Shown: piece after piece, positions 1 to 5,097 of the stretch
Numbering within the stretch: the stretch's first letter is position 1
Layout: every line of letters begins with the position of its first letter
Notes under the pieces: model-generated
Databases searched by the model: none
What the model was told of the DNA's origin: nothing
Seen by the model: only the letters and a program-made list of their open reading frames with translations
NCBI GenBank assembly: GCA_003505905.1
Contig: DNXM01000154.1
Coordinates: 1-5,097, forward strand
Length of the DNA stretch: 5,097 nt
Direction of reading: 5' to 3'
Source of the DNA: Oscillospiraceae bacterium
GTDB lineage: Bacteria; Bacillota; Clostridia; Oscillospirales; Acutalibacteraceae
Made by a program: the position numbers and the translations under genes

Positions 1-174
1 ATGCTCACTTGTGCCGCCGCCTGCACCGTAGGTAACACTGATAAACGCAGGATTCAGCGCCGCCACATCACGCACAATCTGCTTTGCGCCGACGAGCTGC
101 GAAAACTGCTTGGGCGGAAACAGCTCACAAGACACATTCACTTTTCCGTTGTTGAGAATATCAATCACTTTCAT
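1..174 (-). CDS. metF: 5,10-methylenetetrahydrofolate reductase, N-terminal part (cut by window edge)
   Basis: MetF reduces 5,10-methylene-THF to 5-methyl-THF with an FAD cofactor, in the cytoplasm, supplying methyl groups for methionine synthesis (and, in acetogens, the Wood-Ljungdahl pathway). Only the first 58 residues are present; the rest lies left of position 1. The reading starts MKVIDILNNGKVNVSCELFPPK. E17 in the CELFPPK motif aligns with the catalytic Glu28 of E. coli MetF (in FEFFPP). Residues 44-58, FISVTYGAGGGTSEH, are the second family hallmark. The ATG at 174-172 is supported by an AGGTG SD at 185-181, six bases upstream, and by the position of the motif close to the N-terminus, as usual for short bacterial MetFs. 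The gene is divergent from the ABC operon. Its leader is too short (about 30 nt from the proposed start site) for a SAM or folate riboswitch. Family assignment is firm; the assimilatory versus acetogenic role cannot be told here. Confidence 0.95.
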   Translation of the reverse strand, partial: MKVIDILNNGKVNVSCELFPPKQFSQLVGAKQIVRDVAALNPAFISVTYGAGGGTSEH

Positions 175-212
175 GCGAAACACCTGCCGTAATTTGCTAT
201 CTATTTCATTTT

Positions 213-240
213 AATATAACACGCCGCTCACCACTTGTAA
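213..240 (-). promoter_or_regulatory. Candidate sigma-A promoter of metF
   Basis: Read on the minus strand, TTACAA (240-235) is followed after 16 bases by TATATT (218-213), about 40 bases before the metF start codon. Each hexamer matches the -35/-10 consensus imperfectly. The position and AT-rich setting fit a short leader of about 30 nt. The call rests on pattern matching only. Confidence 0.45.
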
Positions 241-280
241 ATATGTTTTTTAATCATTTTTCACTTCAAAAACCGCATTC

Positions 281-297
281 TTAACAATTTATTAACA
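281..297 (+). promoter_or_regulatory. Tandem TTAACA repeat, PhoP/WalR-like operator candidate
   Basis: Two perfect copies of TTAACA, at 281-286 and 292-297, are separated by five bases (ATTTA), so they repeat every 11 bp on one face of the helix. On this strand they fit the PhoP box pattern TT(A/T/C)ACA with 5-bp gaps. On the other strand they read TGTTAA-N5-TGTTAA, which fits the WalR (YycF) pattern TGTWAH-N5-TGTWAH. Both are OmpR/PhoB-family response regulators of Firmicutes. The repeat lies between metF and the ABC operon and could serve either. The region is AT-rich, so chance occurrence is possible. Confidence 0.4.
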
Positions 298-323
298 AAT
301 CCATCAAACACTTCGACTAAAAT
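292..323 (+). promoter_or_regulatory. Weak candidate promoter for the ABC exporter operon
   Basis: No consensus promoter is evident before the ABC operon. The best -10 is TAAAAT at 318-323. The nearest -35-like hexamer is the second TTAACA of the tandem repeat (292-297), 20 bases away, which is too far for an unaided sigma-A promoter but compatible with activator-dependent transcription. Alternatives are an extended -10-like TGTTGTATT at 324-332, and TTCAAA (265-270) with TTTATT (288-293) at 17 bases. None is compelling. Confidence 0.25.
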
Positions 324-342
324 TGTTGTATTTCGAATTCAT

Positions 343-357
343 GGAGGGAAAAAGTTG
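343..357 (+). promoter_or_regulatory. SD and TTG start of the first ABC gene
   Basis: GGAGGG at 343-348 lies six bases before a TTG at 355. No in-frame ATG upstream carries an SD. The next in-frame ATG is codon 8 (376-378), which has no SD at the right distance and would trim the N-terminal helix. TTG is therefore chosen as the start. Confidence 0.8.
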
Positions 358-2094
358 AAAATTCTGTTCAAGTACATGAAACCGCTGACACCCATGGTTC
401 TGCTTGGAATCGTGTTGCTGTTCACGCAGGCTTTCACGGAGCTTTGGCTGCCGAACCTGATGAGCGAATTGGTGGATGTCGGCATTATTCAAATGAACAA
501 TCAGCCGAATCAAATGTCGTTCATCCTGCTCGAGGGAGCCAAGATGCTCGGCGTTGCGTTAATCAGCGTCACCGCCGCTATTTCGGTAAGCTTTGTGCTG
601 ACGAAAATGGCAGCCGAAATCGGAAAACGGATGCGCCACGATGTGTTTATCCGTGTGTTGAGCTTTTCGAGCAATGAATTCGACAAGTTTTCAACAGCTT
701 CCCTGATAACACGCACCACAAACGACATTCAGCAGCTGCAAAACCTGTTCACAACGAGCCTGCGCATGATTTGCTTTGCGCCGATTATGGGCTTTGGCAG
801 TATGATTATGGCACTGAAAAAAAGCTCCTCCATCAGTTGGATTTTATTGGTTGCCGTTTTGGTGCTTTCGGTCCTAATCGCCGTTGTGTTCTCCTTGGTC
901 ATTCCGAAAATCAAAAAGCTTCAAAAGCTAATTGACCGCCTGAATTTAGTCAGCCGTGAGAATTTAACGGGCATGATGGTCATTCGTGCGTTCGGCAACG
1001 AAAAGTACGAGGAAAAGCGCTTTGAAAACGCAAACAACGAACTGCGCTTCACCAACCGCTTTGTTCAGCGCATGGTTTCCGTTGCACAGCCCGGCATGAC
1101 GATTATTATGAACTTCACGACGGTTGCCGTTGTGTGGCTCGGCGCAAAGGCCATCAGCCAAGCGCAGTTCGAGGTTGGTGATATGCTCGCCTACATTCAG
1201 TACGCCATGCATGTCATCATGTCGTTCCTGTTTGTTGCCGTCACCTTCATCAGCCTGCCTCGTGCCGCCGTTTCGGCGGGACGCATTCAGGAGGTGCTGA
1301 ACACCGACACAAGCATTGCAAACAAAGAGCAACCAATAACACTTGACGCACCGAAGGGTGTGTTGAGCTTTGAAAATGTATCGTTCCGCTATGAAAACGC
1401 CGATGACGATGTTTTGAGCGATATTTCCTTTACGGCTCTGCCCGGTCAAACGACCGCTTTCATCGGTGCAACAGGCTCGGGTAAATCGACGCTTGTCAAT
1501 TTGATTCCCCGTTTTTACGATGTCACGCAGGGAAGTATTCGCTTGGACGGCGTGGATATTCGGGATTTGTCCATTGAACAGCTCCGCCGCAGCATCGGCT
1601 TTGTGCCGCAAAAAGGCATTCTGTTTTCGGGTGATGTGGCATCAAATCTGCGCTTCGGTCGGCAGGAAGCCACACAGGAAGAAATGGACGAGGCCTTGCG
1701 CATTGCACAAGCGAATTTCATTTTGGAATCGGATAAGAAGACGGAAACCGAAATTACACAGGGTGGTACAAACGTCAGCGGCGGTCAGCGTCAGCGGCTT
1801 GCCATTGCCCGTGCGTTGGTCAAGAAGTCCCCTGTTTACATTTTCGATGACAGCTTTTCCGCTCTCGACTTAAAAACCGACGCTGCTCTGCGCCGTGCGC
1901 TGAAGGGTTATACCGAACAGGCGACGGTTTTGATTGTCGCACAACGTGTGAGCACCATTATGCGAGCCGAGCAGATTATTGTTTTGGATGACGGCAAAAT
2001 CGTGGGCAAGGGTACCCATGAACAATTGCTTGAAGCCTGCCCGCAATATCTCGAAATCGCCCAATCTCAATTGACAAAGGAGGAGTTGAAATGA
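355..2094 (+). CDS. ABC exporter half-transporter, degenerate-site subunit of a heterodimer (BmrC/LmrC/TM287-like)
   Basis: This is a 579-aa fused membrane and ATPase protein that should pair with the next gene's product in the cytoplasmic membrane as a type IV (type I exporter fold) ABC exporter. The membrane domain spans about residues 1-310, with hydrophobic segments near 12-32, 62-84, 138-154, 160-184, 246-268 and 275-300. The nucleotide-binding domain (about 337-575) has Walker A GATGSGKST (371-379, K377), Q-loop Q419, signature VSGGQ (474-478) and Walker B VYIFDD (494-499). The usual catalytic Glu is Asp (D499) and the H-loop His is Gln (Q530, in VAQRVSTI). These replacements mark the degenerate-site subunit of heterodimeric exporters such as BmrC (585 aa) or TM287, so they are family-normal and not decay. 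Start is TTG with a good SD, and the stop overlaps the next ATG by 4 bp. Substrate is unknown: drugs, lipids or peptides are all possible in this class. Confidence 0.93.
   Translation: MKILFKYMKPLTPMVLLGIVLLFTQAFTELWLPNLMSELVDVGIIQMNNQPNQMSFILLEGAKMLGVALISVTAAISVSFVLTKMAAEIGKRMRHDVFIRVLSFSSNEFDKFSTASLITRTTNDIQQLQNLFTTSLRMICFAPIMGFGSMIMALKKSSSISWILLVAVLVLSVLIAVVFSLVIPKIKKLQKLIDRLNLVSRENLTGMMVIRAFGNEKYEEKRFENANNELRFTNRFVQRMVSVAQPGMTIIMNFTTVAVVWLGAKAISQAQFEVGDMLAYIQYAMHVIMSFLFVAVTFISLPRAAVSAGRIQEVLNTDTSIANKEQPITLDAPKGVLSFENVSFRYENADDDVLSDISFTALPGQTTAFIGATGSGKSTLVNLIPRFYDVTQGSIRLDGVDIRDLSIEQLRRSIGFVPQKGILFSGDVASNLRFGRQEATQEEMDEALRIAQANFILESDKKTETEITQGGTNVSGGQRQRLAIARALVKKSPVYIFDDSFSALDLKTDAALRRALKGYTEQATVLIVAQRVSTIMRAEQIIVLDDGKIVGKGTHEQLLEACPQYLEIAQSQLTKEELK
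2077..2093 (+). promoter_or_regulatory. SD and overlapping start of the second ABC gene (ATGA junction)
   Basis: A near-perfect SD, AAGGAGG (2077-2083), lies inside the end of the first gene, seven bases before the ATG at 2091. That ATG shares ATGA (2091-2094) with the upstream stop codon. This arrangement favours coupled translation and matched amounts of the two subunits. Confidence 0.85.
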
Positions 2095-3971
2095 GCCACC
2101 AGCCTCAACCGAACAACCGACCTCCGATGCGCATGGGCGGACCCGGCGGCGGACGGCACAATCCCAGCGGCATGATGGCAACGGAAAAGCCGAAAAATTT
2201 CAAAGGCACTTTGAAAAAGCTCCTTTCCCTGCTCTCGCCCTACCGTGTTCTTTTCATTTTGATTCTTTTCCTTTCCGCTGTCAGTGCGTTTTTCGGGGTC
2301 ATCTGTCCGAAAATTCTTGCCAAATCGACCGACACCATTTTCGAAGGCGTCAAAAACATTGCCAACGGCACAGGCGGAATGGATTTTGAGCGTATCGGCA
2401 AAATTCTGCTGATTTTGCTTGTCCTCTACCTGACGAGTGCCGCTTTCCAGTACATTCAAGCCTTCATCATGTCGGGTGTTACCACGAAAATTTCGTTTTC
2501 GCTTCGCAACACCATCATGGAAAAAATCAACCGCATTCCGCTCGGCTTTTTCCACGGGCAAAGCCAAGGCGATGTGCTCTCCCGCATCACAAACGATGTG
2601 GATACCTTGGAGCAATCGCTGACACAGAGCATCACGCAGGCGGTCAGCTCCGCCACCACGCTCATCGGTGTTTTGGTCATGATGCTGAGCATCAACCCCA
2701 TCATGTCCCTTGTGGTCATTTTGACCGTTCCGCTTTCCGCCATCGTGGTCAAGCGAATTGTCAAAATCTCACAGCCGCATTTCAAAAAACAGCAAAACTA
2801 TCTCGGTGCGGTCAATGGACACATTGAGGAAATGTACGGCGGTCACTTGATTTTGAAAGCCTTCAACGGCGAAGAAAAATCCATCGAACAGTTTGACGAA
2901 TTGAACAACACCTTGGCATCCAATGCGAGAAAAGCCGAATTCCTTTCGGGCTTAATGCATCCGCTCATGGTCTTTATCGGCAATTTCGGCTATGTTGCCG
3001 TTTGCGTCATCGGTGCAATCCTAACTGCAAAAAACAGGCTGACCATCGGTTCCATTCAGGCATTCATTCAGTATGTGCGCCAGTTCAACCAGCCGATTTC
3101 GCAGGTTGCCAATATGTCCGCTCAAATTCAGCGCATGGCGGCAGCGGCGGAGCGTATTTTTGAATTTCTCGACACAGAGGAGGAAACGGACAGCCATGTC
3201 GTTTGCTCAACGGAGGACACGGATATTGCAGGCGCCATCACCTTTGACCATGTTCATTTCCGCTATGAGAACACCGATAAAATTGTCATCAACGATTTTT
3301 CCGCCAATGTGAAGCCCGGACAGAAAATCGCCATCGTCGGCCCGACCGGTGCGGGAAAGACCACCATGGTGAAGCTGCTGATGCGCTTCCATGAGCTGAC
3401 GGACGGTGCCATTTTTGTGGATGAACACAATCTGACCGATTTTGACCGGCACGATTTGCGCACCAAATTCGGCATGGTTTTGCAGGATACCTGGCTGTTC
3501 AGCGGAAGCATTTCGGACAACATTCGTTACGGCAAGCTCGATGCAACGGACGAAGAAGTAAAGCAAGCCGCCAAAACGGCGCAGGCAGACCGTTTTATTC
3601 GCACCTTGCCCGGCGGATACCACATGGAAATCAACGAAGAAACCACCAACATTTCACAAGGGCAAAAACAGCTTTTAACCATTGCCCGTGCCATTTTGGC
3701 GGACCCGAAAATTTTGATTTTGGATGAGGCAACCAGCTCCATTGACACTCGCACGGAAATCCTCATTCAAAAGGCAATGGACAATTTGATGAAGGGACGC
3801 ACGAGCTTTATCATCGCCCATCGCCTTTCCACCATCCGCAATGCCGACTTGATTCTCTGCATGAACAACGGCGACATTGTGGAACAAGGCACCCACGATG
3901 AACTGCTCGCCGCCGGCGGATTTTATGCCAACCTTTACAACAGCCAATTTGAAGTGGAAGAAACCGCTTGA
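2091..3971 (+). CDS. ABC exporter half-transporter, catalytic-Glu subunit of a heterodimer (BmrD/LmrD/TM288-like)
   Basis: This 626-aa partner of the preceding gene has an N-terminal Pro/Gly/Met-rich tail (about residues 5-30). Its membrane domain has hydrophobic segments near 52-72, 104-127, 185-202, 205-223, 288-312 and 318-340. The ATPase domain (about 383-620) has Walker A GPTGAGKTT (417-425, K423), Q-loop Q465, Walker B ILILDE (541-546) with catalytic E546, D-loop around D552, and switch His H577 in IIAHRLSTI. The signature is NISQGQ (520-525), not LSGGQ: Gln replaces the first Gly. In a head-to-tail dimer this deviant signature faces the partner's D499/Q530 site, giving one degenerate site. 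This protein's Walker A/B and His pair with the partner's VSGGQ to form the hydrolysing site. The pattern matches BmrCD, LmrCD and TM287/288. Lengths and gene order agree with yheI-yheH of Bacillus. Multidrug export is the usual annotation, but the natural substrate is not shown here. Confidence 0.93.
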   Translation: MSHQPQPNNRPPMRMGGPGGGRHNPSGMMATEKPKNFKGTLKKLLSLLSPYRVLFILILFLSAVSAFFGVICPKILAKSTDTIFEGVKNIANGTGGMDFERIGKILLILLVLYLTSAAFQYIQAFIMSGVTTKISFSLRNTIMEKINRIPLGFFHGQSQGDVLSRITNDVDTLEQSLTQSITQAVSSATTLIGVLVMMLSINPIMSLVVILTVPLSAIVVKRIVKISQPHFKKQQNYLGAVNGHIEEMYGGHLILKAFNGEEKSIEQFDELNNTLASNARKAEFLSGLMHPLMVFIGNFGYVAVCVIGAILTAKNRLTIGSIQAFIQYVRQFNQPISQVANMSAQIQRMAAAAERIFEFLDTEEETDSHVVCSTEDTDIAGAITFDHVHFRYENTDKIVINDFSANVKPGQKIAIVGPTGAGKTTMVKLLMRFHELTDGAIFVDEHNLTDFDRHDLRTKFGMVLQDTWLFSGSISDNIRYGKLDATDEEVKQAAKTAQADRFIRTLPGGYHMEINEETTNISQGQKQLLTIARAILADPKILILDEATSSIDTRTEILIQKAMDNLMKGRTSFIIAHRLSTIRNADLILCMNNGDIVEQGTHDELLAAGGFYANLYNSQFEVEETA

Positions 3972-3981
3972 ACGCAAACCC

Positions 3982-4021
3982 AAGCGTCGGGAGAAGCTCT
4001 CTCGGCGCTTCTTGTCTTGTT
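3982..4021 (+). terminator. Rho-independent terminator of the ABC operon
   Basis: A 12-bp stem pairs 3982-3993 (AAGCGTCGGGAG) with 3999-4010 (CTCTCGGCGCTT), with two G-U pairs and a 5-nt loop. It starts 11 bases after the stop codon. The tail (4011-4021) is T-rich but broken by C and G, so release may be incomplete. It does not look bidirectional, as no A-tract precedes the stem. Confidence 0.8.
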
Positions 4022-4045
4022 AAGCAAATATTTACAATTATTTTC

Positions 4046-4074
4046 TTGACATTACCCCGTGATTTTTCTACACT
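4046..4074 (+). promoter_or_regulatory. Sigma-A promoter of the YhhN-family gene
   Basis: A perfect -35 TTGACA (4046-4051) is followed at the ideal 17-bp spacing by TACACT (4069-4074), four of six matches to the -10. This predicts a start near 4081 and a leader of about 27 nt. It makes the downstream gene a separate unit from the ABC operon. Confidence 0.7.
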
Positions 4075-4107
4075 TTAGTTAAAAATGTTGATTATTCGGA
4101 GTGTGCC

Positions 4108-4767
4108 ATGAAATATCTGTTTTTCGCACTGCTTGTCTTTTTCAGCGTTGTTCATCTCATGGACAGCTATCGGGATGACGAAAAAAAGCGCCCCTGCACC
4201 AAGCCGTTTTTGTTGCCGCTGATTCTCTGTTACTACCTGTTTTCCGTCGGCACGCCCTCTTGGATTTTGCTCGGTGCGTTAATTACAAGCTGGCTGGGTG
4301 ATGTGCTGCTGATTCCGAAAAGCAAGGTGTGTTTCATCCTCGGCGGCAGTGCCTTCACCGCCTGCCATTTCTTCTTCATTTTCGTATACAGCGCAAATGT
4401 CGATTTCACCTGCATCAAACCCCATATTTTATTTCCCGTTGCATTGCTTTACCTTGCGCTTATTGTTTGGGATTTCCGTGCACTGTGGAGTCACATGAAC
4501 ATGGTTATGAAAATCTGCATGACCGTCTACTTAACGGCAAATGCCACGATGAATCTATTCGCCCTCATGCAATTGATTTCCAACCCCTGCTTGGGAACAG
4601 CCATTGCCTACACGGGTGCCGTGCTGTTCTTTGTTTCGGACATCACCTTGTTTTTGGTGCGTTTTCACAAAAACCGTCACCTTGTTTTCAAGCGCCATTT
4701 CACGGTGATGCTCACCTATATTCTCGGCGAATTTCTTATCACACAAGGCGTCATTTTGCTCGGTTAA
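4108..4767 (+). CDS. YhhN/TMEM86-family integral membrane protein, putative lysoplasmalogenase
   Basis: This is a 219-aa, almost wholly hydrophobic protein with about eight membrane segments (near residues 2-18, 34-50, 51-69, 73-95, 104-122, 132-156, 163-186, 197-218). YhhN-family features are visible: TKP (31-33) before the second helix, the GDVLL block (64-68, D65), a helix with H87, the SD pair (S177-D178) before the basic loop at 186-196, and a closing TYILGEFLITQG helix (203-214). Known members (TMEM86A/B and a Legionella YhhN enzyme) cleave the vinyl-ether bond of lysoplasmalogens, releasing a fatty aldehyde. Conserved acidic residues are thought to be catalytic. Many anaerobic Clostridia make plasmalogens, so such a role is plausible but inferred. 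The ATG is supported by GGAG at 4098-4101, six bases upstream. The gene has its own promoter and terminator and no functional tie to the ABC operon. Family call is fairly firm; activity is unproven. Confidence 0.82.
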   Translation: MKYLFFALLVFFSVVHLMDSYRDDEKKRPCTKPFLLPLILCYYLFSVGTPSWILLGALITSWLGDVLLIPKSKVCFILGGSAFTACHFFFIFVYSANVDFTCIKPHILFPVALLYLALIVWDFRALWSHMNMVMKICMTVYLTANATMNLFALMQLISNPCLGTAIAYTGAVLFFVSDITLFLVRFHKNRHLVFKRHFTVMLTYILGEFLITQGVILLG

Positions 4768-4780
4768 TTCCCGTTTTCGA

Positions 4781-4818
4781 AGCTGTCGCAGTTTCTGCGG
4801 CAGTTTTTTGTTTTTTTT
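4781..4818 (+). terminator. Strong rho-independent terminator after the YhhN-family gene
   Basis: CTGTCGCAG (4783-4791) pairs with CTGCGGCAG (4795-4803) across a 3-nt TTT loop, with one G-U pair, and can extend by A-U and G-U pairs at its base. A tract of 14 Ts broken by one G (4804-4818) follows directly. It begins 13 bases after the stop codon at 4767. Confidence 0.92.
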
Positions 4819-4819
4819 G

Positions 4820-4849
4820 TTGAAAATGCTATTTTGGTTGTAGTATAAT
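4820..4849 (+). promoter_or_regulatory. Sigma-A promoter of the P-loop gene
   Basis: TTGAAA (4820-4825, five of six) and a perfect TATAAT (4844-4849) are spaced by 18 bp. The predicted start is near 4856, giving a leader of about 25 nt that holds the SD. The -35 directly follows the T-tract of the preceding terminator, so the two units are packed tightly but are independent. Confidence 0.8.
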
Positions 4850-4867
4850 GAAAAAGTATTTTTGAAC

Positions 4868-4883
4868 GGAGGGATTGGGCGTG
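4868..4883 (+). promoter_or_regulatory. SD and GTG start of the P-loop gene
   Basis: GGAGGG (4868-4873) lies seven bases before GTG at 4881. The Walker A motif begins only six residues later, so any later start would remove it. No in-frame ATG lies between the SD and the P-loop. Confidence 0.8.
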
Positions 4884-5097
4884 ATTGTTGAGTTCTTCGG
4901 TTTGCCCGGCTCCGGCAAAACCGTCAACACGGAAGCCTTGCTTCTTCACTACGGCGAACGGGCACATCAGCTTCTGCCCAAGCGAAGTGTACTGCGTAAA
5001 GGCGGTTTCCGGCGCATTTTTACCCTTGAATTTCTTTCTTTCTTTTTTAAGGCTGTTTCTCTGTGGCTGAAAAAGAAGCACAAAGTTCGATACGATA
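4881..5097 (+). CDS. P-loop nucleotide-binding protein of unknown function, N-terminal part (cut by window edge)
   Basis: The first 72 codons are present; the gene runs off the right edge. The start reads MIVEFFGLPGSGKT: a short beta strand (residues 2-6) leading straight into a Walker A GLPGSGKT (7-14, K13, T14), so the protein should bind ATP or GTP. After that comes a basic stretch (about 37-46, with K, R, K, RR) and a hydrophobic/aromatic helix (about 47-62, with FLSFFFKAV), then KKKHK. A P-loop at the extreme N-terminus followed by such a helix resembles small kinase-like P-loop proteins annotated as hypothetical, some of them in surface-polysaccharide loci. That resemblance is from memory and weak. 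Alternatives include an adenylylsulfate or nucleotide kinase-like protein, or a AAA-type ATPase. Walker B and any lid are outside the window. It has its own near-consensus promoter and may head a new operon to the right. Confidence 0.72.
   Translation, partial: MIVEFFGLPGSGKTVNTEALLLHYGERAHQLLPKRSVLRKGGFRRIFTLEFLSFFFKAVSLWLKKKHKVRYD

Noticed and set aside
1..192. Plus-strand 63-codon open frame starting at position 1
   Set aside because: It is antisense to metF; the minus-strand reading has clear MetF motifs and an SD, whereas this frame resembles no family.
175..240. A SAM or other riboswitch in the metF leader
   Set aside because: The proposed transcript leader is about 30 nt and shows no stable stem set; it is far too short for an S-box or similar element.
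332..340. Palindromes TTCGAA (332-337) and GAATTC (335-340) before the ABC operon as a repressor operator
   Set aside because: Each is only six bases long, they overlap one another, and no longer dyad extends from either, so they are not evidence for an operator.
964..1611. Minus-strand 215-codon open frame inside the first ABC gene
   Set aside because: It lies wholly antisense to a well-supported ABC transporter frame, has no recognisable domain, and its His/Arg/Asn-rich composition is typical of a shadow frame.
2067..2615. Minus-strand 182-codon open frame across the ABC gene junction
   Set aside because: It is antisense to both ABC frames with no family resemblance, and it begins within a conserved membrane-domain coding region.
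4031..4051. TTTACA (4031-4036) and TTGACA (4046-4051) as a second PhoP-type box
   Set aside because: The gap is 9 bases instead of about 5, giving a 15-bp period out of phase with the helix; TTGACA is better explained as the -35 of the YhhN-family promoter.
4329..4823. Plus-strand 164-codon open frame overlapping the YhhN-family gene
   Set aside because: It is in another frame of a coherent membrane protein, has no SD, and reads through the terminator hairpin.
4764..5081. Minus-strand 105-codon open frame over the terminator, promoter and P-loop gene
   Set aside because: It would be antisense to a strong terminator, a consensus promoter and a Walker A coding start; those signals fit the plus strand far better.

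Overview
The window looks like chromosomal DNA from a low-to-moderate G+C, Gram-positive anaerobe of the Clostridia. This is an inference from several signs: strong Shine-Dalgarno (SD) sequences, TTG and GTG starts, sigma-A-type promoters, T-tailed hairpin terminators, and protein sequences that read like clostridial family members. No taxonomic search was possible.

Layout. (1) At the left edge, on the minus strand, are the first 58 codons of metF (methylenetetrahydrofolate reductase), running off the window. (2) Positions 175-354 form a divergent intergenic region. It holds a plausible metF promoter and a tandem TTAACA-N5-TTAACA repeat of the kind bound by PhoP/WalR-type response regulators. 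(3) Positions 355-3971 hold a two-gene operon on the plus strand. It encodes two full-size ABC half-transporters (579 and 626 aa) overlapping by 4 bp and closed by a hairpin terminator at 3982-4021. (4) Positions 4108-4767 hold a single gene for a YhhN/TMEM86-family membrane protein (putative lysoplasmalogenase), with its own promoter and a strong terminator. (5) From 4881 to the right edge is the GTG-started beginning of a P-loop nucleotide-binding protein of unknown role, behind a near-consensus promoter.

How the genes work together. The two ABC proteins almost certainly form one heterodimeric exporter of the BmrCD/LmrCD/TM287-288 type. The first carries a degenerate ATP site (Asp for the catalytic Glu, Gln for the switch His). 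The second carries the catalytic Glu and His but a deviant SQGQ signature. This gives one hydrolysing and one mainly non-hydrolysing site, as established for that class. The other genes appear to be separate transcription units with no visible functional link to the exporter.

I found no RNA genes, CRISPR arrays, insertion sequences, prophage parts or toxin-antitoxin pairs. I see no convincing evidence for a new multi-gene system. The most uncertain items are the tandem regulatory repeat and the truncated P-loop gene.
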